From assembly GCF_030272615.1 (NCBI RefSeq), contig NC_081412.1:691306083-691370082 (forward strand): a DNA stretch of 64,000 bases, read 5' to 3'. This document shows, in pieces, positions 24,501 to 35,085 of the stretch. The notes under the pieces are model-generated. The model did no database searches. It had not been told where the DNA came from and saw only the letters and a list, made by a program, of their open reading frames with translations. Every line of letters begins with the position of its first letter. Position 1 is the first letter of the stretch. The translations under genes and the position numbers were made by a program. This DNA is from Cryptomeria japonica. Lineage: Eukaryota; Streptophyta; Pinopsida; Cupressales; Cupressaceae.

Positions 24501-24689
24501 AGGAATGTACCCTTGAGAGGAATCATTCGACTTATCTTTCTCATCACAACGAAATGGCATAGTAACAATGTTTATGAGTTTTTGGTAAAATGAAGGTTTG
24601 GTATCTTTAGGTTTCAAAAACTCATCTAAAATTTCATCTAACTCATAATCATCACAAATATGAACATCTTGCAAATAAAAATCTGACAT
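21582..24689 (-). pseudogene. X polyprotein: Pro/Ser-rich region, retropepsin, G-patch
   Basis: The start is the ATG at 24689 (MSDFYLQDVHICDD). The long N-terminal part is rich in Ser, Pro and Asp, with three VQG(A/G) repeats near 23490-23360. A block typical of Tat-lineage polyproteins (YDLIEQLKATPAKISLWDLI) is at about 23170-23110. The retropepsin active site reads VDNGSGLNV (near 22880-22855), followed by LLGRPWIHSM near 22665-22636. After an in-frame TAA at 22134, a G-patch follows at 22112-21990 (GFHILAKSGYSGNGCGANEQ, then FGLGYN). The order protease then G-patch is known from plant Tat elements, where RT comes next. Here the sequence ends at 21582 without RT. Confidence 0.82.
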
Positions 24690-24830
24690 TTTGAAATAAA
24701 AATTGCACACAATGCAAAGAAACAAAACACCTTCTTTTTTTTTTCTTTTTTTTTTATGAAACTTAAATGAAACACACTAAATCTAGATTTAGATCTAACA
24801 AATGTAATGCAAGATAAAACAATAATAAGA

Positions 24831-24851
24831 TTCACGTCGGGTTCACCAAAA
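24831..24851 (-). other. Primer-binding site of X
   Basis: The minus strand reads TTTTGGTGAACCCGACGTGAA directly after the 5' LTR. F has the same TGGTGAACCCGACGTGAA at 50284-50301. I do not assign the tRNA. Confidence 0.75.
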
Positions 24852-26514
24852 TGTGTAGGGGGGAAAAAGCGAGACTAGGCTAACATGTCCTAATCCTACC
24901 TTTTGACACACATTGTGGAATACGAAAGAGCTTAGAGGTATCACAGAATTGGCTACTTCTTTTTGTGGAAGAGAGAGCCACGAGCTACCTATTAGGATTA
25001 TAATTCCTTTGTTGCAATTGAAAGATAAAATGATGCAAGTTCAATCACTGACCCCAAAGTGCAAGTATGAACTAATAACAAGATTGCAGAATTGAACTTA
25101 AACAATGGAAAGCTGTAAACACAAGGACAAGACAAGAATGTAAATGTGTACCCGGTGTCAAAATCTGAGTGAAAATGTTCGGGACGGGGGCGCGGGCGCC
25201 ACTGTCCTGATTCTGCTCCTGAAACTACTCCGGAAACTGCTGTTTTGCAACCTGAAAAGCTGTCAAAAATGTTGAAACTTGTTGTCTGACAGAAGGACCA
25301 GGGCACCCAGCGCCCCTATCCCAGGGACCAGGGCACCCAATGCCCCTGTCTTGGCAGGACCAAGGTGCCCCACGCCCCTGTCCTAGTCTTCTAGGTTGGA
25401 ATTTGGTGTGAAGTTCTATCTCAGTCTGCTTTCGTCGGATCTGCAACTTGCGGCGGCGTCCGAATCCCGAAACCTGCACTTATATCTGAAAAGGTATGGT
25501 GGGCGGCTATATAGGGTTTTGCCTTAGTCAAACCCCCGCTTTGGTGATTTCCACCTCCATGAATAGCCAAGTTGTATTGTAAAAGTAATGTGTGTGCAGA
25601 CCTTGTGTGTGTGCAAGATCCTAAAATGCAAATAAGCAAACTAGAGGAACCTAGAAAGTAAACCCTAATTGCTTGTAAATGATAATGTAAATGCCCCAAA
25701 TCAAGATGTAGAGTGATCTAAAGCATGAATACAAATGATATGATGAAGCTTATGCAAAGACATGTAAACAACACGAAATCATACCCAATCCCAAGGGAGG
25801 GGTACAAGCCAATCTTCAGTCGGTGATCCCTTATTGCTCTTCAATGTCTTCAAAGCCCTAAATGGATGAATGAAATTGATGAATACTTGATGGATGGATG
25901 TTGGATGTTGTTGAAGTCTTCAAAGATCTGCTCTTTCACTGCATAGAAAGTCCCTGAAACCAAAATTCCGGATCCTTTCAAATGAAGAAAGAGAGCTCTT
26001 ATATATGAAACCCTAAGTCTTAATTTCAACTTTAGGCCAACTTAGAAACTGAATCTCCCACCAATTTCTTGGGGTTAAGCTTTATTTTATGATTGGATCG
26101 TGCTCCTAAAATTTTGGGAAAAATGTCCGGGACCATGTGCACGCCGGGCGCCATGGTCCCGACAACTTTTCACCAAATTTTTAGGGCCGTCGGATATGAT
26201 GATTTTAGAGAGAATCCCGAATTTATAGGTGATTTCGAGATGTTTTGACCCCCGAAATCAAGCCCCCAAGTTCAAAACAGGACCTAATTAGGGTTTTTGA
26301 TTAAATGATGTATTGGAAGAATAAAATGAAAGGGGCACACTTTAATGAAAAGGGCCCAATTTTATGATGTGGAAGAACCTTAGACCTAATTAATTTGATT
26401 AATTAAGTGCTAAAGGGGAAATGCAATGCAAAATGCAAAATGCGCCAAGGTGGGTGGTAAACTAGGTGTGAAATTGTACCACCCTAGCAAGTGCGTACAA
26501 TTTACGATGCTACA
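24852..26514 (-). repeat. 5' LTR of X
   Basis: It pairs with 18100-19744 and carries the same GC-rich tandem repeats at 25291-25386. Its + strand starts TGTGTAGGGGGG and ends GATGCTACA. Confidence 0.9.
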
Positions 26515-26519
26515 GATAC

Positions 26520-27606
26520 TCAAAAGATCAACATTGTGATAGATAAAGACACAACTGATAAAATTGACATGGCTAGTGAGCCACCAGTAGCTGACAACAC
26601 TGTTAACATTGAAGATAAACCAGAAGATGATAGGACAAGGAAACAAACAGAGACATAGATAGAGAGACAAGCAGAGCAATAGGCTCAGGTATAGGAACAA
26701 ATTCACATGGAAATAGTGCCACCGGCAACATGAGAGAAACATAAACCCCTTCTTAAGGAAATGGAAACACAGACTGACCTACCAGAGGTCACTACAAGCA
26801 TGGTTACTTCCCCCATCGGTGGAATTCAGAATGTTGGTTCCTCCTCAATAGGTTACAAATCAACCAATGTAACTGAAGTTCTTTTAGATTCTTTGAAGAA
26901 AATAACTGATTGCAGTTCACAAGCTTATAAAGCTATAGATGACACAATCCCAATTTTGAGGATGATAGCTCCAAAATGCAAGCATTCAAAGACAGGTTGG
27001 AAATTACTGACAACACAGTGACAGTTGAATAGATAAAGGAACAAGCATTCAAAGACAGGTTGGAAATTGAAAAATAGAAATTCCTTGAAGATCAAATAAA
27101 GAAGTGTACTAGGGAATTTGACACACTTCTACTGGAACTATGTAACATATTGAAGGAATTTAAAACTCTATACAAAGATACTTGCAAGACAAAATTTTTG
27201 ATAGTAGACATAGATAAGAAAATAAGCAAGGTATAGGATGAAATAAATAAACTTGCTAACAATTTTGTTAACTTACTTGATACATTATCAGTTTTTGAAC
27301 AAAAGGTAACTAGTTTTGAGGCAGAGCTACTTAAGTTAGAAAGAGAAAAGGAGAGAATAGTAAATAAGGCAAATAATTTGAGACTAAGACTGAGTCCAAG
27401 ATTGGACTATCTAGCATCATTACAGAAGGAAATATTTGAGGCATTAGTACAAGGACTAGAGAACACCGACAGAGCATATGCAGCACCTCACCCGTATAGT
27501 TCAAAGAATAGAGACAACAATAAAGGACAACAAGAAGTTTATGGAAAGTATAAACCTGATTTTGGCAGATCTTTTCCAAATTGTAACCACCCAGTTACAA
27601 GGTTGA
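26520..27606 (+). pseudogene. D ORF2, C-terminal part (broken)
   Basis: It resumes after X with DTQKINIVIDKDTTDKID. The conserved METQTDLPEVTTSMV (26761), VLLDSLKKITDCSSQAYKAI and a long Lys/Glu/Leu coiled coil (26950-27450, with LSPRLDYLASLQKEI) follow. The end is KKFMESINLILADLFQIVTT, then QLQG and TGA at 27604. E shows the same blocks in the same order, with METQTDLPEVNTSM and QIITTQLQG. Several TAG stops (near 26658-26730), a duplicated 29-base stretch around 26975-27070 and frameshifts break this copy. Confidence 0.75.
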
Positions 27607-27818
27607 GACTACAACTCTACTGACATCTTGACATTCTTTGTCATTGATGCCAAAGGGGGAGTAGTAGTATGAGAAAATAATCAGCAAAAGACTTATCTGC
27701 TCAGGGGGAGCTCACATATTTTTGGTAACATATTTTTTGAAACATTTTTGGATTACAAGTTTTAGATACACTTTTGAATTTTCTCATGAGTGTTGCCATC
27801 AATGCCAAAGGGGGAGAT
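27607..27818 (+). other. 3' untranslated region and polypurine tracts of D
   Basis: Three purine tracts: CCAAAGGGGGAGTAGTAG (27649-27666), TCAGGGGGAGCTC (27701-27713) and the LTR-adjacent AAAGGGGGAGAT (27807-27818). H, E and C1 have the same kind of set, with the CAGGGGGAG type in the middle or first. Only the last abuts the LTR and can be the standard plus-strand primer. Confidence 0.75.
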
Positions 27819-27883
27819 TGTTGGCATATGCACACTCCAATGAGATATTGTAGGTGATTGAAGGTTTTGTCATTGATGGCAAC
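27792..27883 (+). other. Inverted repeat enclosing the D polypurine tract
   Basis: GTTGCCATCAATG (27792-27804) and CATTGATGGCAAC (27871-27883) are perfect 13-bp complements. They lie on either side of the internal/LTR junction. Confidence 0.7.
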
Positions 27884-28633
27884 CTTACAATCCTATGGCA
27901 CCGACAAGGCATTTCACCGGCACTAGCAAGATCAGACTCTACATCGGCACTCACATCACCGACACTGACAGTAAAAGGAAGCATACCGATAGTGAAAGAA
28001 AGCATACTAGCACAAAGGCCGACAAGATTTTTTGTTGTAATATATTTTGTTTATTATTTGTAAAATCATTGTAAGCTGACTTGGCAAGTTGTAAAATGAC
28101 TCATATATAAGAGAGATCATTGTAGAACATTTGTCAGTAAGGAAGAGGAATATATTAGTCGAAATAAGGCAGACCTATTATGCGAATTATAGGTTAAAAG
28201 TTTATGTAAGAAGCAGAGGAGAAACCAGTACTGGATCTAGCATTACAGATGCTATTTTGAAGTAGTACAAGATACTAGATTTGTATAATCCATTTTGTAA
28301 GTCAGTGAGACTTCCCATTTTGTATTTGAGCAGCGAGCTCTAGGTAGTTGGCCTTCTTGCATGTGTAGGCCCCTCTTGTAGCAGTAATATTCTCTTATTG
28401 GCTAGTAAATGAATATTGTGGGTCACAAATCCCACCGAGGTTTTTCCTACACCAGGTTTCCTCATTAAATCCTTGTGTATGGTGTGTTTTTCATGTGGTT
28501 GCTTTTAATTCTATTTATTGCATTACTATCTGCTTACCGGTACACTGTTATAATATGTTCTGCATGTTTTAAGCTAAGAAATTCACTTCACCGGTTAGAT
28601 ACTGATTCACCCCCCCCTCTCAGTATCTATGAG
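27819..28633 (+). repeat. 3' LTR of D
   Basis: It starts TGTTGGCATATGCACACTCC and has a TATA-like CATATATAAGAG near 28100-28111. A GGCCTTCTTGCATGTG stretch near 28350-28366 and the hairpin 28596-28629 follow. It is homologous to the E LTR (61983-62580). The last bases before CA are missing; the sequence switches into the C1 LTR end near 28634. Confidence 0.82.
28596..28629 (+). other. LTR-end stem-loop (D 3' LTR)
   Basis: TAGATACTGA pairs perfectly with TCAGTATCTA (10 bp) around a 14-nt loop with eight C. Confidence 0.8.
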
Positions 28634-28752
28634 ATTTTTGGTTGAATTTATTGGACAACTGATTCACCCCCCCCCTGTCAGTTGTCTCTGGGACCTAACA
28701 ATTGGTATGAGAGCCTAGTTCTCTTTTTGGAGAAGTTTAAAAGCTTGAGGAG
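28634..28752 (+). repeat. Second copy of the C1 LTR end, primer site and leader
   Basis: It repeats 14221-14337 with a few changes: the LTR end with its hairpin (28654-28686, perfect 9-bp stem, nine C), then ATTGGTATGAGAGCC (one change from the consensus primer site) and a leader ending TTGAGGAG. Together with the first copy it flanks D as a direct repeat of 117-119 bp. Confidence 0.85.
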
Positions 28753-28757
28753 ATCCA

Positions 28758-31700
28758 ATGTCTACCAACTATTATAGGAAGGACAATCCGCAACTTGATG
28801 GAACTAACTATGGCATATGGAAGATCAGGATGGAGACACATTTGAATTACATTGGAAAGGATATATGGGAGGTTACAAAGAATGGTTATACTACTCCTAC
28901 TCCCGGTCAGCCTAATCCACCAACCTTGGGAAAAGATGAGGAAAATGATTGCAAAGAAAGAGAAGCACTTTTGAGCGTATTGCCAGATCAACAAGTCATG
29001 GGATTGTTAGATAGATCTACTACTAAAGCCATTTGGGACAAACTGGAAACATTGAATGAAGGAGATTCCACACTCAAAATTGCAAAACTTGAATGCTTTC
29101 GGGTCAGGTATGAAAGTCTGAAAATGGAAGAAGAAGAAAGAATTTCTGCTTTTATGGAAAGAGTAAACAAAAATGTTTTGGGTATACAATGTTGTGGAGG
29201 AACCTTAGGTGAAGATGAGATTGTTTCTAAAGTTTTAAGAGCTTTGCCTCCAGCATATAAAATGAAAGTTACTACTATAAATGAATTGAGAACAATGCCT
29301 AATGCATCAGTATCTAGAGACGCTTTGGTTGGAAAACTTTCAGCTTTTGAGCTTGAGGAATTTGGTCCTCTTACTACTATGAAGATAGATATATCCTTTA
29401 AAGCATCATCATCAACTTCAACAGCATCATCACATGATAAATCTGATTGGAAATCCTTCTATGCAAGAGAACTTGAAGAAAGCAGGAGAGAAAATGAAGA
29501 ACTTGAAGCACTATTTGCAAGGAAAATGCCTAAAGGTCCAATTGGAAGTAAGTATGAAGGTAAAGCACCCTTTAAATGTTTTAACTATAATAAGATTGGT
29601 CATATGGCATCTAGATGTCCTGATAGACATGCAAGATTAAGAGAAGAAGCTAAAAGAACATATAAGCTTAATCCTGACTATCAGAAATACAAATTCAAAA
29701 AGAATAGAGACAAATCTTGTTATTATGCTGATGAAGGAGTTATTGAAGATTCTAATGAGGATCCAATAGACAATGGATGGGCTTTTGTTTCTATAACAGA
29801 AGATCAACTAGCACCTACTATTCAACTGGTAGAGCAGGCCCTAGCAGCTAAAGTTGAAGATAAGGATGAATGGATTATTGATCAAGGATGTTCACATCAT
29901 ATGACTGGTGATAAAAATAAATTCTTAACCTTTCAGGATTACAATGGAGGTCTAGTAAGATTTGGAGATGATAAAGCTTGTTTGATCAAAGGAAAAGGCA
30001 CTATATCTTTTGATGGTAAGCACAATACTGATAATGTTTACTATGTTGATGGTTTGAAGAATAATCTTTTGAGTGTTGGTCAATTAGTTGAGAAAGGATT
30101 TCAGCTACAATTTAACAATGGCAAATACAAAATCTTAAACATAATTGGTCTGGAAATTGCAACCGATAATCAGACTAGAGGTAATATCTTTCATTTGAAC
30201 AATAATGAGAAAGCATGTTTGATTGCACATATTGATGAAAGTTGGTTATGGCATAAAAGACTTTGTCATGTAAATTTTGAATGCATTGTGAAAATCAGTA
30301 CTACTAAGGCAGTTATAGATTTACCCAAGATTGTTAAACCTCACAATCTGGTATGCAAGGAATGTCATTTTGGAAAGCAAGTTAGAGCATCTTTGAAGAG
30401 TATTCTAGAGAAGTCTAACAATGTTCTTGATTTAATTCATACTGATTTATGTGGTCCAACAAGAACTAGAAGTATACAAGGAGATAGATACTTTATGCTA
30501 ATCATTAATGACTATTCTAGAATGTGTTGGGTTACTTTTCTCAAAGAAAAATCTGAAGCATTTGGGAAATTCAAACTATTCAAGGTGATGGTAGAAAATG
30601 AAACTGGTAAGAAAATCAAATGTTTGAGATCACATCAAGGAGGTGAGTTCACATCTAAGGAATTTAATGCATTCAGTGAAGTGAATGGGATCAGAAGACA
30701 GTTGTCAGCACCTCGAACACCCTAGCAAAATGGAGTTGTGGAAAGGAAAAACAAAACTATCTTGGATGCAACCAAAAGTATGATATCAGAAGCAAATCTA
30801 CCTCATATATACTAGAGAGAAGATGTCAATATAGTTGTTTATACATTTAATAGAGTTCACATCAGAGGAGAAACCGGTAAGACCCCACATGAACTATGGT
30901 TTGGTAAGACTCCTACTCTTAAATATTTCAGAATATTTGGAAGTAAATGTTATATTAGAAGAGATGAGTATATTGGAAAATTTGATCCTAGAAGTGATGA
31001 AGGAATATTTCTTGGTTATTCATCTAAGAGCAAGGCATATAGATATTTTAACAAGAGATTTTAGAAAATTGTTGAGATTGCAAATGTGAAGATTGATGAA
31101 TAGTTTAGAGGAAATTCAAGGTACACAGACTCTGAAACAACAATATAGATAATCACAAATGAACCTATTATGAATACATCGATATAGAATGGTGATCCAG
31201 TTACACCGGTATCATCTGGTGATTCAACAGTCACTGAAGAACAACAACAAGCAAAAACACCCGGGTATGTAAGATTAAATCATTCTGAAGATTAGATAAT
31301 TGGAAACAAATTTCAAGGAGTTATGAATAGAGGAAGATTGGAAAATGAGGAGGTATGTCTTATTTCTCAAATTGAACCTACATTAGTTAATGAGGCATGT
31401 GAAGATAAATATTGGATTAAAGCAATGGAAGATGAATTGGAACAAATTGAAAGGAATAACACTTGGTCATTAGTTTCCCAGCCTAAAGACAAAAATGTAA
31501 TTGGAACTAAATGGGTTTTTAGAAATAAACTTAATGAAGATGGTATGGTAATAAAAAACAAAGTAAGATTGGTGTGTAAAGGATATTCTCAGAAAGAAGG
31601 AATTGATTACAATGAAACCTTTGCACTGGTAGCTAGAATTGAGGCAGTAAGACTTTTATTGGCTTTTGCAGCACACAAGAACTATAAAGTATATCAAATG

Positions 31701-32917
31701 GATGTTAAATGTGCATTTGTGCATTTCTAAATGGAGATCTTGAAGAAGAAGTTTACATTGAGCAACCTAATGGATTTTCTTTGATAGATAACAAAAACAT
31801 GGTTTGCATGTTAAGGAAAGCTTTATATGGGTTGAAACAAGCTCCCAGAGCTTGGTATGCAAGATTGGACAAATATCTTTTAAAGCTTGGTTACACAAAA
31901 GGTAATGCAGACAACAATCTATACTACAAAGTAACTAATGATGACATCTTGGTTATTGAAGTTTTTGTTGATGATATAATATTTAGAGGAGAAGATGGTT
32001 TGTGTAAAGACTTTTCTAACAAAATGCAACAAGAATTTGAAATGTCTATGATTGGAAAAGTAAAATTCTTTTTAGGATTGCAGATTTCACAGAGTGATAA
32101 AGCTATATTCCTATGTCTATCTAAGTACTTGAAGGAATTACTAAAGAAATTTGGCATGGAGAATTGTAAACTGGTAAGTGCACCTATGACTACAAATGAT
32201 AAATTATCTTTGAAGGATGAATCTACACCTGCTAATCTGACTAGATACAAATCTATGATAGGAGGTTTACTGTATTTGACACAAACAAGACCTGATATTA
32301 TGAATGCAACATGTATTGTTTCAATAATTCAGAGTAATCCTAAAGAAAATCATGAATCAGCAGTGAAAAGGATTTTCCAGTACCTACAAGGCACTACAAA
32401 TCTTGGTTTATAATATCCTAGAGATAATTTTTTTGACTTATATGCATATACAGATGCTAATTGAGAAGGAGATGTAGATGATAGAAAAAGCACCACTGGC
32501 AGACCATTTTTTCTTGGCACCAGACTAATTTCATGGTTGAGTAAGAAACAAAGTTGTACAAGTTTATCAATTGCAGAATCGGAATATGTTGCAGTAGCAA
32601 CTAATTGTACACAGTTATTATGGATCAAGCAAATGTTGAAGGACATAAAGGTAAATTACAAGGAACCTATAACTATTTACTATTACAATACAACAACAAT
32701 TGATATATCAAAGAACCTGAGACTTCACTCTAAAACTAAACATGTTTCTATCAAACTGAACTTTCTAAAAGAGAATGTTGAAGAAAAAGAAGTGAAATTG
32801 GTTTATGTGAATGCTAAAGAGCAGATTGCGGATATTTTTACAAAGCCTTTGACTAAGGAAACATTTGAGTATCTTAGAGAGCAACTTGGAGTTCTACCCC
32901 CACCGGTAGAGACTTAG
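28758..32917 (+). pseudogene. C1 gag-pol polyprotein (Ty1-copia, broken)
   Basis: It starts at ATG 28758 (MSTNYYRKDNPQLDGTNYGI). Domains in order: copia gag (about residues 1-220); zinc knuckle CFNYNKIGHMASRC (second Cys lost); protease WIIDQGCSHHM near 29871-29904; GAG-pre-integrase WLWHKRLCH; integrase with CKECHFGK and HTDLCGP, but SHQGGEF where the second catalytic Asp should be; RT with TKWVFRNKLNEDG and FVDD near 31963-31974; RNase H with SIAESEYVAVA; end LGVLPPPVET. An 8-bp tandem duplication (GTGCATTT at 31711-31726) shifts the frame. Stops at 30723, about 30813, 31062, 31101, 31146, 31185 and 31293 are TAG. Later stops lie near 32411 (TAA) and 32462 (TGA). It is the only copia polymerase region in the window. 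Confidence 0.9.
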
Positions 32918-33283
32918 ACAATTGATGTTTTTCATCAACCAACAGAATTAACAGAGAAATCTTTTATTCTGGCTTTGATGAGGAGAGCTACTTCTCAGGG
33001 GGAGTAGTTGGTATATTGAATGAATTGGTATTTTTTATTTGGTTTTGTATTGCTTTGGCATTTGATGTCAAAGGGGGAGAGATTGATATGGAAAAACACA
33101 TGGATAACCCATATTATTCCTAGGGGGAGAGATTATTACTTTGGAGTGAAATGATATTATGCATTTTTGATTTTTGGTTAATGATCTCTTTGGGAGATTG
33201 TTGGTTTTTGGTTTTTGGCATTTCTGTTTTGGCACTTTGATGGTTTTTCCATCTTGTGTTGCCATCAATGCCAAAGGGGAGAT
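32918..33283 (+). other. 3' untranslated region and polypurine tracts of C1
   Basis: Purine tracts include CTCAGGGGGAGTAG (32995-33008), CAAAGGGGGAGAGA (33069-33082), TAGGGGGAGAGA (33121-33132) and the LTR-adjacent AAAGGGGAGAT (33273-33283). The layout resembles the 3' regions of D, E and H. Confidence 0.75.
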
Positions 33284-33330
33284 TGCTGGTATTTTGGATA
33301 TGTTGATATGGTTTTGTCATTGATGTCAAC
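33258..33330 (+). other. Inverted repeat enclosing the C1 polypurine tract
   Basis: GTTGCCATCAATG (33258-33270) and CATTGATGTCAAC (33318-33330) are complementary at 12 of 13 positions. Confidence 0.6.
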
Positions 33331-34332
33331 ACCAGTCATCACTTGTCAACACTTATCTGCACTTGGAGATTTTGGTTATGATCACCGACAAGACAAAGAC
33401 TTATGCATAACACTGGTATTTGGTTCACTGACAGATTATATTGTTCACCGACACTTTGAAAGACTTGGAAACTACTTGGTTATGTCAAAAACATTATTCT
33501 ATCACTTTGTTTTGGTGATTTGGTTATTTTTTTTTGGGGTTTGCATATTTGCTGTTACCGGCAAATAGATCCAGGATAAGCACTGACAGACTTATCTATT
33601 CCAGATCAACACGACATGTTATGGAGATGATTTATTATTACTACAAATGCATTAAGCTGACATCATGCATCAGGTATTGATTTATTTGTAATTGATTTTA
33701 TTGTAATATCTTTTAGTGAGCCAACCTATTCAGGTTATGGTATATATGTAAGATCTTATTAGTAAGATTGATATGCGATTGGGAAGAAGAATTGTAATAG
33801 AGTATATGCAAAAATAAGTAGAGCTATACACGCAAACATCATTTGAAGGTTGAAGGAGGGTTTTGTGAAGGTAATGAGAACTACACCGATACTGAATCCA
33901 ACATATGAAGATGCTATTTTGTGCAATACATTATTATTGGATTTAACCATCCGATTGTAGTTAGTGTGAATCTCATTTTGTGATTGAGTAGTGAGCTCTA
34001 GGCAGTTGGCCTTTCTGCATGTGCAAAATGCATATTGTAAACACATACTATCTGCAATAGTATCATTTTATTATGGGTAAGGCTTCCCACAGTGGTTTTT
34101 CCCCTTATAGGGTTTCCACATACAAACTTTGGTGTTATGTGTTGTGGATGTTGTTGTCTTTCTGTTTCATGCATTAATCTTTACCAGTATTGCAATTAAT
34201 TGTTAAGACTATCTACCGACATAAAGTTTGGTTTACTGGTATTAAGAATTAAGTTTTGATTAAGTTATTTTTGGTTGAATTTATTGGACAACTGATTCAC
34301 CCCCCCCTCTCAGTTATCTCTGGGATCTGACA
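33284..34332 (+). repeat. 3' LTR of C1
   Basis: It starts TGCTGGTATTTTGG after the polypurine tract and ends GGGATCTGACA before the duplication ATATC. It is uninterrupted and serves as the reference for the split 5' LTR. A TATA-like stretch lies near 33741-33748; the hairpin is at 34287-34318. Confidence 0.9.
34287..34318 (+). other. LTR-end stem-loop (C1 3' LTR)
   Basis: GACAACTGA and TCAGTTATC form a stem with one C-A mismatch around a 14-nt loop with eight C. Confidence 0.75.
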
Positions 34333-34677
34333 ATATCTTATCACCTCATCTTTGAATTCCGGTATGTATAGAATACCGATTAACCCTAGATCCTCGATGA
34401 TCTTATATTCTGGCTTGATTGTTTTGGAGTCTCCCAGTATCACGGATTGATACATGCCCTTAATCACTTATGTACCTAGATCCTCCAAGGTGCAATGAAT
34501 ATATGCCCTTACATCTTCAACATACATCACGCCATCGGGAACCCTAGAGAATGCGCCCGCAGAGTCTTCTTTCTTAGCTATTTGGGGAACTTCCTTAAAA
34601 ATGGGCCTTAGCCTATCCTTAACTTCAACAATGGTGGGATTTGCAATGAAATTAGGAGCAGATGATCCAGATGCCAT
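34333..34677 (-). pseudogene. H ORF2, N-terminal part (broken)
   Basis: It starts at ATG 34677 with MASGSSAPNFIANPTIVEV and runs parallel to D (MASSSAPEFIANPTVVEV). An in-frame TAA at 34468-34470 follows LEDLGT. The frame then continues with VIKGMYQSVI and YIPEFKDEVIRY up to the C1 insertion, and ORF2 resumes at 5373. Confidence 0.78.
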
Positions 34678-35085
34678 TTTGAAGAGATACCTGAAAAATG
34701 ATCGCCGGTGTTAAGATTTTGATTGCTTCTCTAATGATTGCTAGAAATCCTTTCAGAATGCCTTTGCTCGCTCTTAATCGCCTGAAATTCACTTTGTCTT
34801 TGCTCTAGATTGCTTGAATGTTGGGTGAGTGAACATGATTTCACTTTCTCCTTTTATCAATAAGAAAACCCTAATCCTTCACCGTCATAAATGCTTCATG
34901 ATGTACACTACCAGATGCCGGTTTCATAGTCTTATGCTAGGTAATATTTCATCAATGATTAAGAAAACTCTCTAGATCTCTTTCAAATCTCTTCTGGGGA
35001 ATATGAAAGATTTGCAATATATTTTCCAGCCCCTAAGGCGTATGCCTCAGTTACCGGTGGAATTTCCTATTGGTGCAGGAATGCT
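34678..35085 (-). other. Spacer between ORF1 and ORF2 of H
   Basis: About 400 bp with no supportable ORF. It corresponds in position to 15632-15936 of D. Confidence 0.5.

Larger units (their letters stand above)
18100..26514 (-). mobile_element. Tat-like Ty3-gypsy derivative X lacking reverse transcriptase
   Basis: X has LTRs at 18100-19744 (3') and 24852-26514 (5'), target duplications GATAC, a primer-binding site at 24831-24851, and one long minus-strand ORF (24689-21582). The ORF carries a protease and a G-patch. The 5.1-kb internal region has no room for RT-RNase H-integrase, and none is seen between the ORF end and the 3' LTR. It is therefore a deletion derivative or non-autonomous member of a Tat-type lineage. 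Confidence 0.85.
14338..28633 (+). mobile_element. Non-autonomous LTR retrotransposon D (host of X)
   Basis: D has a 62-bp hairpin-shaped 5' LTR remnant (14338-14399), a primer-binding site at 14402-14413, ORF1 (14471-15631), ORF2 (15937-27606, split by X), a polypurine tract at 27807-27818 and a 3' LTR (27819-28633). It lacks reverse transcriptase and integrase. It sits in the leader of C1 without a 5-bp target duplication; instead a 117-119 bp C1 segment (14221-14337 and 28634-28752) is present on both sides. The 3' LTR lacks its last dozen or so bases. Confidence 0.8.
5374..34332 (+). mobile_element. Ty1-copia element C1 with nested G1 and D(X)
   Basis: C1 has a 5' LTR at 5374-14285 (split by G1), a 3' LTR at 33284-34332, target duplications ATATC, a primer-binding site at 14288-14299 and again at 28700-28711, and a copia gag-pol at 28758-32917. 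It lies inside H ORF2. Element D plus a duplicated 119-bp LTR-end/leader segment separates the first leader from the coding region. It is the only element here of this LTR superfamily with a polymerase, and so the best candidate for the family that mobilised H, D and E. Confidence 0.85.
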
